A stretch of 46,824 bases of DNA from Actinomycetota bacterium. GTDB lineage: Bacteria; Actinomycetota; Actinomycetes; S36-B12; CAIYMF01. Both the position numbers and the translations under genes were made by a program. The stretch spans positions 1 through 46,824 of the forward strand of contig JAPLAU010000020.1 of the NCBI GenBank assembly GCA_026393115.1. The letters are read 5' to 3'. Position 1 is the stretch's first letter, and each line of letters opens with the position of its first letter. Of the stretch, positions 38,982 through 46,824 are shown piece after piece. The notes under the pieces were generated by a model that ran no database searches, was not told the DNA's origin, and saw nothing but the letters and a program-made list of their open reading frames with translations.

Positions 38982-39452
38982 CTAGCCGGCGAGGATGCCG
39001 GTGAGTGTGTCGAGGAATGCCCGCTCGGTGTCGTCGACCTTGTCGCCCCCGAAACCAAGTGGGCCACTGCCAGTGCGTTGTGCCGCTGCCAGCCCCACCG
39101 CTTTGAGCAATTCGGCCACGTCGCTGACCTCGTCGGGCGTGGCCTTTGACTTCAGCACTGCCCAACCTGCGGCAATCTGCTCGGTGAGGGCACCGACGAC
39201 GTCGGAGACCTTCTTGGACTTCATCCCCTGCGAGAGGTCAGCATTCGGACCATCCTCGCCAAAAGCTTGCACCAAGGTGTTGTTGGGGTATTTAGCAATG
39301 CCCTCAGCCAACGCCTTCTGCCCGCTCACAATCTCACGCACTGTGCTCACGACTTTGCGGCCGTCAGCAAATGCCGCACCCGCGGTCACCAGCACGGGCA
39401 GCGCACTGACCTGCGCCCACTCCTCAGTTGTGAAATCGTCCTTCGTGGTCAT
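38982..39452 (-). CDS. Unknown soluble protein (156 aa) between glgX and glgP
   Basis: The product begins MTTKDDFTTEEWAQVSALPV and is rich in Ala, Gly and Lys. It has an amphipathic-helix character and no membrane segment or signal peptide. Small actinobacterial hypothetical proteins with an 'FT.EEW..L..AP..AG.A...AD..G' start look similar, but no function is known to me. ATG 39452 has GAAGGG about 8 nt upstream. It ends 13 bp from the convergent glgX and follows glgP by 87 bp on the same strand. Confidence 0.7.
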   Translation of the reverse strand: MTTKDDFTTEEWAQVSALPVLVTAGAAFADGRKVVSTVREIVSGQKALAEGIAKYPNNTLVQAFGEDGPNADLSQGMKSKKVSDVVGALTEQIAAGWAVLKSKATPDEVSDVAELLKAVGLAAAQRTGSGPLGFGGDKVDDTERAFLDTLTGILAG

Positions 39453-39539
39453 CGCAGTCCCTTCATCGTTTCCGGTTCCCCCTAGTGCCCCGCTGCTTGC
39501 GACGGTAGCCGAGCGAAGGAGCCCATGAGGGGTTGAGTG

Positions 39540-42164
39540 CTAGCGAAGTTCCCCGAGCGCATCGTCGTGGTCGGGCGGTAGCGGATCGAATGGAACTGCC
39601 TGCAGTCCCATCTCGGCCGAGTTGGCCAGGAACTCGCTCGACGGGCGTACGCGCACGGTGTAGCCGAAGGGCCCGGTACGAGTCAACGGGAATGCCGCCT
39701 CGTAGCGCCAACGGTTTCCTTCGTACTGCTCAACAGCGACAAGAGGCGCCGAACCAGCGGCCACAATGCGGTCGTTGGGATCAACTCGACCATGAACGAC
39801 CTGCACCTCGACATCGGCCGGGGTCAATGAGCCCAACGCGACGTACGAACGCACCGTGAGTTCGTTACCCAACTGAGGTGAGTCGTCAACGCCCGACGTC
39901 TCGACGTGCTCGACCAGCACTTCGGGCCACGCGTCGTTGACCCGACGCGTCCAGGCTGCCGCGGCACGCGCGTGCTCGACACCCTCGGGACCGCTGAACT
40001 GACGAGCCGCATGCGCCGCCGGCGCGTACAACTCAGACACATAGTCGCGCACCATCCGGCTCGCGAGCACCTTCGGACTGAGTGTCTGCAGCGTGTGGCG
40101 CACCATCTGAATCCAGCGCCACGGCAGACCACGGTCATCAAGGCCGTAGAAGGTCGGGGCAACTGACTTTTCGATGAGGTCGTAGAGGGCGGCTGCTTCA
40201 AGATCGTCGCGGCGATCGGGTGAGGCGACACCGTCGGCAGTAGGAATTGCCCAGCCGTTCTCGCCGTCGTACCACTCATCCCACCAACCGTCGAGAATCG
40301 ACAGGTTGAGAGCGCCGTTGAGTGCTGCCTTCATTCCCGATGTGCCACACGCCTCGAGCGGACGCAGCGGGTTGTTGAGCCATACGTCGCAGCCCGGATA
40401 CAGCACCGACGCCATGCTGATGTCGTAGTTGGGCAGGAACACGATGCGATGACGCACGTCTTCAGCGTCGGCGAAGTTGACAAGTTCCTGAATCAGTCGC
40501 TTGCCACCATCGTCAGCCGGGTGCGACTTACCAGCGATCACCAGCTGAATCGGGCGATCGGGGTGCAACAACATCTTCTTAAGCCGCGCGGGATCGCGCA
40601 GCATCAGCGTGAGTCGCTTGTACGACGGAACGCGCCGCGCAAAACCGATCGTGAGTACGTCGGGATCAAGCACGCCCGAGATCCAGCCCAATTCCGCGTC
40701 GGAGGCGCCCCGATCGATCCACGACTGTCGCAGGCGGCGACGCGCGTTGTGCACCAGACGTTCGCGCAGGTGCCGTTTGACGCTCCAGATGCGGTGATCG
40801 TCAACGGAGGCGATGGCTTCCCAACCGGACGCCTCTTCGAGCTGGTCGGGGCCCATCTGCTCGATCGCAATCTGCATGATCTCGGGTGCCACCCACGTCG
40901 GGGCGTGAACACCGTTGGTAATGCTGGTGATCGGCACATCGTCGCCGTCGAAGCCTTCCCAGAGACCACCGAACATTTCGCGACTGACGCGACCGTGCAG
41001 CACGCTGACCCCGTTGGCGTGCTGTGCCAAGCGAAGGCCCATCACCGCCATGTTGAACACTGTGGGGTCACCGTCGGGGTAATCCTCAGCACCCAACTGC
41101 AGTACGCGCTCGACCGGAACACCGGCAGCTGCGTTCTCTCCGGAGAAGAACCTCTCGATGATGCCGACCGGGAAGCGGTCGATACCAGCGGGCACTGGGG
41201 TGTGCGTTGTGAAGACGGTGCCAGCGCGCACGGCAGCAAGTGCCGAATCGAAGTCGAGTCCACACTCTTCAATGAGTTCGCGAATGCGTTCGACACCCAA
41301 GAATCCGGCGTGACCCTCATTGGTGTGGAACACCTCGGGCGCCGGAACACCTGTCAGTCGCGTGTACGTGCGAATAGCGCGCACACCACCGATACCCAGG
41401 AGGATCTCTTGCAGGAAGCGCTGGTCGTGGCCACCCCCGTAGAGCCGGTCGGTGACGGTGCGCTCGACCGGGCCGTTCTGTTCGACGTCGCTGTCGAGCA
41501 ACAACAACGGAACCCGACCAACCTGCGCCTTCCAAATGTGCGCGTGCAGTCGCCCGCCGCCCGCGAGGCCGATTTCGACCGTGGCGGGAGTACCGTCAGC
41601 CTCACGCAGCAGTGACAACGGCATTCCGTCGGGGTCGAGCACGGGGTACTGCTCGAGTTGCCAGCCATCGCGCGACAAGGTCTGCCGGAAGTAACCCGAC
41701 CGGTAGAACAAGCCCACACCAATGATCGGAACCCCGAGGTCACTCGCGGCCTTGAGGTGATCGCCGGCGAGGATGCCCAGTCCGCCGGAGTACTGCGGCA
41801 GGGCGGCAGCGATGCCGAACTCCGGGGAGAAGTAGCCAATCGATGCGGGTCGCTCGTCGCCGTCGACCTGGTACCAGCGCGGCTTTTCCAGATAGTGGCG
41901 CAGATCGCCCATGCAGCGGTTGACCCACTCAACAAATCCCCCGTCTTCGGCAAGAGCAGCGAGCCGCTCTGGGCTCACCTCCCCCAGTAGACGCACGGGG
42001 TCGTATCCCGTGGACCGCCACAATTCGGCGTCAATCGAGCCGAACAAGGCCCGAGTTTCAGAGTGCCACGACCACCGCAGGTTGGTGGCGAGCTCTTCGA
42101 GGGGCGCAAGCGCCTCGGGCAGAACGGTGCGGACGGTGAACCGTCGAATGGCCTTCACAGACAT
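39540..42164 (-). CDS. glgP: Alpha-glucan phosphorylase (GT35)
   Basis: GlgP removes glucose-1-phosphate from the non-reducing ends of alpha-1,4-glucans using PLP. The product of about 874 residues has an N-terminal DUF3417-type domain (RRFTVRTVLPEALAPLEELA, then NLRWSW) and the phosphorylase core. The PLP Lys lies in ACGTSGMKAALNGALNLSILDG, and donor-site residues include KSHPADDGGKRLI. The start is ATG 42164 or GTG 42158 (MKAIRRFTV, which matches homologues better). TACGGT is 9 nt before the GTG and 3 nt before the ATG. Longer in-frame readings would run through glgE. Confidence 0.94.
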   Translation of the reverse strand: MSVKAIRRFTVRTVLPEALAPLEELATNLRWSWHSETRALFGSIDAELWRSTGYDPVRLLGEVSPERLAALAEDGGFVEWVNRCMGDLRHYLEKPRWYQVDGDERPASIGYFSPEFGIAAALPQYSGGLGILAGDHLKAASDLGVPIIGVGLFYRSGYFRQTLSRDGWQLEQYPVLDPDGMPLSLLREADGTPATVEIGLAGGGRLHAHIWKAQVGRVPLLLLDSDVEQNGPVERTVTDRLYGGGHDQRFLQEILLGIGGVRAIRTYTRLTGVPAPEVFHTNEGHAGFLGVERIRELIEECGLDFDSALAAVRAGTVFTTHTPVPAGIDRFPVGIIERFFSGENAAAGVPVERVLQLGAEDYPDGDPTVFNMAVMGLRLAQHANGVSVLHGRVSREMFGGLWEGFDGDDVPITSITNGVHAPTWVAPEIMQIAIEQMGPDQLEEASGWEAIASVDDHRIWSVKRHLRERLVHNARRRLRQSWIDRGASDAELGWISGVLDPDVLTIGFARRVPSYKRLTLMLRDPARLKKMLLHPDRPIQLVIAGKSHPADDGGKRLIQELVNFADAEDVRHRIVFLPNYDISMASVLYPGCDVWLNNPLRPLEACGTSGMKAALNGALNLSILDGWWDEWYDGENGWAIPTADGVASPDRRDDLEAAALYDLIEKSVAPTFYGLDDRGLPWRWIQMVRHTLQTLSPKVLASRMVRDYVSELYAPAAHAARQFSGPEGVEHARAAAAWTRRVNDAWPEVLVEHVETSGVDDSPQLGNELTVRSYVALGSLTPADVEVQVVHGRVDPNDRIVAAGSAPLVAVEQYEGNRWRYEAAFPLTRTGPFGYTVRVRPSSEFLANSAEMGLQAVPFDPLPPDHDDALGELR

Positions 42165-42227
42165 AGGACCGTACCCTGTCCGTGTTTCCGATATGTAACC
42201 GCTTCCTGAAACACGCCATGCGGCCGA

Positions 42228-42233
42228 TACGCT
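42228..42233 (+). promoter_or_regulatory. -10 box of leaderless glgE
   Basis: TACGCT is followed by 7 nt (GGTACCG) and ATG 42241. No ribosome binding site precedes the ATG. The glgP promoter points the other way from about 42170, so both directions start within a 76-bp gap. Confidence 0.55.
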
Positions 42234-42240
42234 GGTACCG

Positions 42241-44349
42241 ATGCCGACCACTCCTCGGGGCGCTAGCCCCATCCCCCGAAAACGGGCCACAACCCCTGCA
42301 GCGACCCCTGCGCCGCGCAGCCGTGTCGCCAAGAAGCCCACCACGGCCCAACTGCCTCTCACCGCGCCTGTCATCCCCGGTGCCACCGTGAGCCGCTTTC
42401 CTGTGCTCGACGTCGAACCCTGCGTCGAGGGCGGCCGTAGACCGGCGAAGGCCGCCGTGGGCGAACCCATCCCCGTACGTGCCATCGTCGTGCGCGACGG
42501 CCACGACGCACTCGGAGTCACCGGCGTGCTCACTGCGCCCGACGGACGCACCGTCGCCTGCCGCATGAGACCGCTCAATGACGGCCGCGACGGCTGGTCG
42601 GGGTGGGTGCGACCCGACGTCGAGGGTGACTGGGTGCTGACGATTGAAGGCTGGAGCGACCCGTACGCCACCTGGCGGCACCGAACCGACATCAAGGTGC
42701 CCGCCGGTCAAGACGTTGAACTCGAACTGGCCGAAGGGCTTGCCGTGCTGAACCGCAGCCTCAGTGGGCTGCCACGCGGAGCCGCACGCAATCCAGTGAA
42801 GGCCGCCATCGACGCCCTCGCCGATCACACGCGCCCCGCCGAGGCGCGACTAGCTGTTGCCACGAGCCTTGAAGTGGCCGCACTCATGTGGAAGTACCCA
42901 CTGCGCGAACTCGTGTCGCCATCGACTGCGTACCCCGTGCGCGTTGAACGCCGGCGCGCCCTCGTCGGAGCGTGGTACGAGTTCTTCCCCCGCTCTGAAG
43001 GCGCCACGCTCGAACCCCCTGTTTCCGGAACACTGCGCAGCGCCGAAAAGCGTCTTCCCGCAGTCGCCGCGATGGGCTTCGACGTCGTCTACCTACCGCC
43101 GGTCCATCCCATTGGGATGGCGCATCGCAAGGGGCCGAATAACACCCTCGAACCCGAACCGGGCGACCCAGGTTCACCCTGGGCCATTGGTTCGGCGCAG
43201 GGTGGTCACGACGCGGTTCACCCCGACCTCGGAACCATCAAGGACTTCGACCACTTCGTCGCAGCCGCGGCAAAACTCAACCTCGAAGTGGCCCTTGATC
43301 TCGCGCTGCAAGCCTCCCCCGATCACCCGTGGGTCACCGAACATCCGCTGTGGTTCCGACACCGCGCCGACGGAAGCATTGCGTACGCCGAAAACCCGCC
43401 GAAGAAATACCAAGACATCTACCCGATCAACTTCGATCACGATCCCGAAGGCATTTACGCCGAAGTTGAGCGCATCGTGCGGTTCTGGATGGCACACGGC
43501 GTGCGTATCTTCCGCGTCGACAACCCACACACCAAGCCGGTGTGGCTGTGGGAGAAACTCATCGCCGCGATCAACACCACCGACCCCGACGTGCTCTTCC
43601 TGGCCGAGGCATTCACACGTCCGCCCATGATGCGTGCGTTGGGCGAGGTCGGCTTCCAGCAGTCATACACCTACTTCACCTGGCGCAATTCCAAATGGGA
43701 AATCGAGGAGTACCTGCGCGAACTCAGCGGCCCTGCCTCTGCGTACATGCGGCCGAATTTCTTCGTCAACACTCCTGACATCCTCAGCGAATACCTGCAG
43801 TACAGCGGTCCAGCTGGCTTCGCGATTCGGGCCACTTTGGCGGCGACCTTGGCGCCCACGTGGGGGGTCTACAGCGGATTCGAGTTGTACGAGCATGAAG
43901 CCGTGCGACCCGGCAGCGAGGAGTACCTCGACTCCGAGAAGTACCAATACCGCCCGCGTGATTGGGCTGCGGCCGCGAAGTCGGGCACGTCGCTGATTCC
44001 GTACATCACGGCGCTCAATGCCATGCGCCGAGCTCACCCGGCTCTGCAAACCCTGAGCGGGCTCACCTTCCACGCCACCGACGATGACGCGGTGATCGCG
44101 TACTCACGTCGCGACGGCGACGACCCTGACGCCGACACGGTGATTGTGGTTGCTCTGCTCGACCCACATCGGCCACGCGAAACCATGGTTCACTTCGACA
44201 TGGGCGCACTCGGGCTCAGCGACGACGCGGTGTTTGCCGCACATGATCTGGTCACCGACAGCACGTGGCGTTGGTCGGCCCACCAATACGTGCGGCTTGC
44301 ACCCGCCGAGCACGTTGCCCACATCATTTCCGTGCGGCACGTGCCGTAG
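42241..44349 (+). CDS. glgE: Alpha-1,4-glucan:maltose-1-phosphate maltosyltransferase
   Basis: GlgE lengthens alpha-glucans with maltosyl units from maltose-1-phosphate. The 702-residue protein has a Pro/Arg/Ala-rich N-terminal tail of about 45 residues, a beta-sandwich domain, and a GH13_3 barrel. The nucleophile is Asp427 in [13 protein letters not shown] and the acid is Glu456 in [26 protein letters not shown] is a GlgE hallmark. Start ATG 42241 is leaderless. It is followed 17 bp later by glgB, the branching partner of the GlgE pathway. No treS, maltokinase or GlgC gene is in the window. Confidence 0.96.
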   Translation: MPTTPRGASPIPRKRATTPAATPAPRSRVAKKPTTAQLPLTAPVIPGATVSRFPVLDVEPCVEGGRRPAKAAVGEPIPVRAIVVRDGHDALGVTGVLTAPDGRTVACRMRPLNDGRDGWSGWVRPDVEGDWVLTIEGWSDPYATWRHRTDIKVPAGQDVELELAEGLAVLNRSLSGLPRGAARNPVKAAIDALADHTRPAEARLAVATSLEVAALMWKYPLRELVSPSTAYPVRVERRRALVGAWYEFFPRSEGATLEPPVSGTLRSAEKRLPAVAAMGFDVVYLPPVHPIGMAHRKGPNNTLEPEPGDPGSPWAIGSAQGGHDAVHPDLGTIKDFDHFVAAAAKLNLEVALDLALQASPDHPWVTEHPLWFRHRADGSIAYAENPPKKYQDIYPINFDHDPEGIYAEVERIVRFWMAHGVRIFRVDNPHTKPVWLWEKLIAAINTTDPDVLFLAEAFTRPPMMRALGEVGFQQSYTYFTWRNSKWEIEEYLRELSGPASAYMRPNFFVNTPDILSEYLQYSGPAGFAIRATLAATLAPTWGVYSGFELYEHEAVRPGSEEYLDSEKYQYRPRDWAAAAKSGTSLIPYITALNAMRRAHPALQTLSGLTFHATDDDAVIAYSRRDGDDPDADTVIVVALLDPHRPRETMVHFDMGALGLSDDAVFAAHDLVTDSTWRWSAHQYVRLAPAEHVAHIISVRHVP

Positions 44350-44366
44350 CAATCGGGAGGACAGCC

Positions 44367-46607
44367 ATGGCTAAGAAGAAGGACGACGCGAAGGACTCCA
44401 AGCCTGCCAAGGGCTCGAAGAGTCGCACGGCACCTTCCATCGTGCCGGTGCGCACGGCTGACCTCGATCGACTCGTTGATGGCACGCACCACGACCCGCA
44501 TTCCATCCTCGGGCCCCACGCGCACGAAGGCGCTGTCACCGTGCGCGTGCTTCGCCCCAATGCCACCGCGGTTGTCGTCATTGATCAAGACAGTCAACGC
44601 ACCGCGCTGGCTCACGAACACCGCGGTGTCTGGGTCGGAATGCTCGAGCGAACTGACGTTCCCGACTACCGCATCGACGTCACCTACGACAGCGACGATC
44701 CAATCCCGGCAGACGACCCCTACCGCTTTCTTCCCTCGCTGGGCGATGTCGACCTGCACCTCATTGGCGAGGGCCGCCACGAGCAGCTGTGGCAAGCACT
44801 CGGCGCGCACGTGCGTCATTTCCCATCGGTCATGGGTGCTGTCACCGGCACCTCGTTCGCTGTCTGGGCACCCAGTGCACGCGGTGTTCAGGTGGTCGGC
44901 GACTTCAATGGCTGGGATGGCAACGCCAGTCCCATGCGATCGCTCGGATCAAGTGGCGTGTGGGAACTTTTCCTTCCCAATGTGGTCGACGGCAATCGCT
45001 ACAAGTTCAAGGTGCTCGGCGCCGATGACGTGTGGCGTGACAAAGCTGATCCGATGGCCTTCGCAACGGAGGTGCCACCGCAGACCGGTTCGGTGGTGTT
45101 TACTCCGACGTACGCGTGGGGCGATGACGAGTGGCTTGAGCACAGAGCATCGACCAACGTGCTCACCTCACCCATGAGCATTTACGAAGTGCACCTCGGT
45201 TCCTGGCGTCAAGGCCTGTCGTACCTGCAGTTGGCCGACGAACTCACCGCCTACATCCTCGAGCAAGGTTTCACCCACGTCGAGTTCCTCCCTGTCGCCG
45301 AGCATCCCTATGGTCCGTCGTGGGGATACCAAGTCACGTCGTACTTCGCCCCGACGTCGCGTTTCGGTACGCCCGACGAACTGCGTCACCTCATCGACAC
45401 GCTGCACCGAGCCGGTATCGGCGTCATCATCGACTGGGTTCCTGCGCACTTCCCGAAGGATGAGTGGGCGCTGGCCCGCTTCGACGGAACTCCGCTCTAC
45501 GAACACTCCGACCCCATGCGCGGCGAGCACCCCGATTGGGGCACTTACGTTTTCAACTTCGGTCGTCGCGAAGTACGCAACTTCCTCGTCTCGAACGCTG
45601 TGTTCTGGTGCGAAGAGTTTCACGTCGACGGACTACGCGTCGACGCCGTCGCGTCGATGTTGTACCTCGACTACTCGCGCAAGGAAGGCGAATGGTCGCC
45701 CAACGAGTTCGGCGGACGCGAGAACCTCGATGCCGTCGCATTCCTACAAGAAGCCAATGCCACGGTGTACCGACGCGTGCCCGGAGTCGTCACCATTGCG
45801 GAGGAATCAACGTCGTGGCCGGGAGTCACTCGACCCACGCACCTCGGTGGCTTGGGCTTCGGTCTGAAGTGGAATATGGGCTGGATGCACGACTCCCTCG
45901 ATTACTTGTCGCGCGAGCCGGTGCACCGTCAGTGGCACCACAATGAGATGACCTTCGCGATGATGTACGCGTGGAGTGAGAACTACGTACTTCCCGTGTC
46001 ACATGACGAGGTCGTGCACGGTAAGGGCTCGCTCGTCGGTCGCGCGTCGGGCGACCGCTGGCAAGAGATGGCCACACTGCGCACGTACCTGGCGTACATG
46101 TGGGCGCACCCTGGCAAGCAGTTGCTGTTCATGGGTTCGGAATTCGGTCAGGGTGCCGAGTGGAACGACAATGACAGTTTGCAGTGGTGGTTGCTCGAGC
46201 ACGGCGAGCACCGGGGTGTACTCAACAGCGTGGCTCACATGAACCGCGTGTACCGCAGCTCACCCGCCCTCTACACCCAAGACACCTCCCCCAGGGGCTT
46301 TGAGTGGATCGACGCCAACGACGCTGCAGGCAATGTGTTCACGTGGCTGCGTTGGGGAAGCGACGGTTCGGCGATGGCGTGCGTGTTCAACTTCTCAGCG
46401 GTCGTTCTTCAGGGCTACCGGCTCGGGCTACCCAAGCCGGGTTGGTGGGCCGAGGTGCTCAACACCGACGCTGCCGAATACGGCGGCACGGGTGTAGGAA
46501 ATCTCGGCGGTGTTCACACCGAGGATGTGCCGTGGCACAACCGGCCGGTGTCGGCGAGCATCACGATTCCGCCGCTCGCAGCCGTGTGGTTCCAACTCAC
46601 TCCGTAA
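44367..46607 (+). CDS. glgB: 1,4-alpha-glucan branching enzyme (GH13)
   Basis: GlgB forms alpha-1,6 branches in glycogen. The 746-residue protein has a Lys-rich N-terminal tail ([20 protein letters not shown]), two N-terminal beta-sandwich modules including CBM48, and a GH13 barrel. Catalytic residues are Asp426 ([15 protein letters not shown]), Glu479 ([12 protein letters not shown]) and a late Asp in [16 protein letters not shown] 44367 has GGGAGG about 6 nt upstream; an in-frame extension would overlap glgE. It forms an operon with glgE. The next bases after the stop are the dispersed repeat. Confidence 0.96.
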   Translation: MAKKKDDAKDSKPAKGSKSRTAPSIVPVRTADLDRLVDGTHHDPHSILGPHAHEGAVTVRVLRPNATAVVVIDQDSQRTALAHEHRGVWVGMLERTDVPDYRIDVTYDSDDPIPADDPYRFLPSLGDVDLHLIGEGRHEQLWQALGAHVRHFPSVMGAVTGTSFAVWAPSARGVQVVGDFNGWDGNASPMRSLGSSGVWELFLPNVVDGNRYKFKVLGADDVWRDKADPMAFATEVPPQTGSVVFTPTYAWGDDEWLEHRASTNVLTSPMSIYEVHLGSWRQGLSYLQLADELTAYILEQGFTHVEFLPVAEHPYGPSWGYQVTSYFAPTSRFGTPDELRHLIDTLHRAGIGVIIDWVPAHFPKDEWALARFDGTPLYEHSDPMRGEHPDWGTYVFNFGRREVRNFLVSNAVFWCEEFHVDGLRVDAVASMLYLDYSRKEGEWSPNEFGGRENLDAVAFLQEANATVYRRVPGVVTIAEESTSWPGVTRPTHLGGLGFGLKWNMGWMHDSLDYLSREPVHRQWHHNEMTFAMMYAWSENYVLPVSHDEVVHGKGSLVGRASGDRWQEMATLRTYLAYMWAHPGKQLLFMGSEFGQGAEWNDNDSLQWWLLEHGEHRGVLNSVAHMNRVYRSSPALYTQDTSPRGFEWIDANDAAGNVFTWLRWGSDGSAMACVFNFSAVVLQGYRLGLPKPGWWAEVLNTDAAEYGGTGVGNLGGVHTEDVPWHNRPVSASITIPPLAAVWFQLTP

Positions 46608-46608
46608 C

Positions 46609-46707
46609 CCCCCACACTCCGCATCGGGGGCACCCAAGCGCGCACTCCGCATCGGGGGCACCCGTCCCCCACACTCCGCATCGGGGGCACCCAAGCGCGC
46701 ACCTAGC
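46609..46707 (+). repeat. Dispersed palindromic repeat, cluster C (three partial copies)
   Basis: The 20-bp core ACTCCGCATCGGGGGCACCC occurs three times (46616-46635, 46644-46663, 46673-46692). The first and third copies continue CAAGCGCGCAC, as in copy A. The third copy reaches CACCTAGC and stops there, where copy A goes on with GCGTCTAGGCGCCCC. An IS481-like terminus begins at 46708, so the third copy looks split by that insertion. Confidence 0.8.
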
Positions 46708-46824
46708 TGTACCCGGCCATCACTTTGGTAGCCGGCTGATGGGTGGGAGTCCGCCCAGGGAACTGTGGCGTCGTTCAGTGTTGTAGTGGTTGAGCCATTG
46801 TGCAAGGGCGTCGGTGCGTTGGTC
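46708..46824 (-). mobile_element. End of an IS481-like insertion sequence
   Basis: The element extends to the right edge. Its terminus TGTACCCGGCCATCAC (46708-46723) immediately follows CCTAGC (46702-46707). IS481-type elements are known to prefer NCTAGN targets and duplicate them, so CCTAGC is a likely target duplication. The transposase stop lies 12 bp inside the terminus. The other end lies outside the window. Confidence 0.75.
46720..46824 (-). CDS. IS481-family transposase, C-terminal 34 residues (partial)
   Basis: Reading leftward from the window edge, the frame encodes ALAQWLNHYNTERRHSSLGG followed by LPPISRLPK and a TGA at 46722-46720. The YN..RRHSSLGG..P..RL ending is characteristic of rve-type transposases of the IS481 group. 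The catalytic core is beyond the window. Confidence 0.85.
   Translation of the reverse strand, partial: DQRTDALAQWLNHYNTERRHSSLGGLPPISRLPK

Noticed and set aside
39540-42695. A 1051-residue reading of the glgP frame starting far upstream
   Set aside because: The extra 177 residues lie opposite the glgE start and are low-complexity Arg/Gly/Ser. Phosphorylase homology begins at about 42164.
46609-46707. CRISPR-like array from the three spaced repeats
   Set aside because: Spacing is short and unequal (8-9 bp), the gaps are parts of the same repeat unit, and there are no cas genes.

Overview
The window is GC-rich chromosomal DNA from an actinomycete-type bacterium (Actinomycetota). The evidence is the gene order (gatC-gatA-gatB, ligA, a MetE-like gene, mnmA, a cysteine desulfurase, etfB-etfA, then a GH57/GT4/methyltransferase glucan cluster, matching from memory the M. 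tuberculosis Rv3009c-Rv3039c neighbourhood), a DUF2510 protein, the GlgE glucan pathway, and many leaderless start codons preceded by a TANNNT -10 box only 6-7 nt upstream. I cannot name a genus. The window opens inside the right end of an IS3-family element and closes inside an IS481-like element.

Region 1 (1-10204) is the unusual part. A leftward System I cytochrome c maturation cluster (ccmE, a ccmA-ccmB fusion, ccmC, ccmD, a ccmF fused to a CcmI-like TPR domain, and a gene cut off by the IS3 element) lies back to back with a rightward three-gene operon. That operon encodes a membrane-anchored TPR protein, a membrane-anchored NHL beta-propeller, and a secreted protein with two Ig-like domains and eight heme motifs (seven CXXCH, one CX3CH). 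The best reading is a self-contained module that makes and matures an extracytoplasmic octaheme cytochrome. ccmF carries an apparent one-base frameshift in a homopolymer.

Region 2 (10209-25000) is mainly housekeeping: ilvD, an aldo/keto reductase, a stand-alone PDZ protein, gatB/gatA/gatC, a small lipoprotein, a Phd/RelE-type toxin-antitoxin pair, ligA, a MetE-like protein that appears to lack zinc ligands, two tandem TRIC/UPF0126 membrane proteins, mnmA and a cysteine desulfurase. A G-rich minisatellite and two copies of a dispersed imperfectly palindromic repeat sit around the toxin-antitoxin pair.

Region 3 (25049-36681) holds an SGNH hydrolase/MBOAT acyltransferase pair, etfB-etfA, a DUF2510 membrane protein, and a cluster resembling the mycobacterial methylglucose lipopolysaccharide locus (methyltransferase, GH57 branching enzyme, GT4 transferase, hexapeptide acyltransferase, second methyltransferase, enoyl-CoA hydratase).

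Region 4 (36836-46824) is a glycogen/alpha-glucan block: glgX, a small unknown gene, glgP (leftward), glgE and glgB. glgX is preceded by a possible leaderless 10-codon upstream ORF. After glgB the dispersed repeat recurs and is broken at a CCTAGC hexamer by the IS481-like element. No tRNA, rRNA or CRISPR array was seen, and no gene-free stretch exceeds 300 bases.
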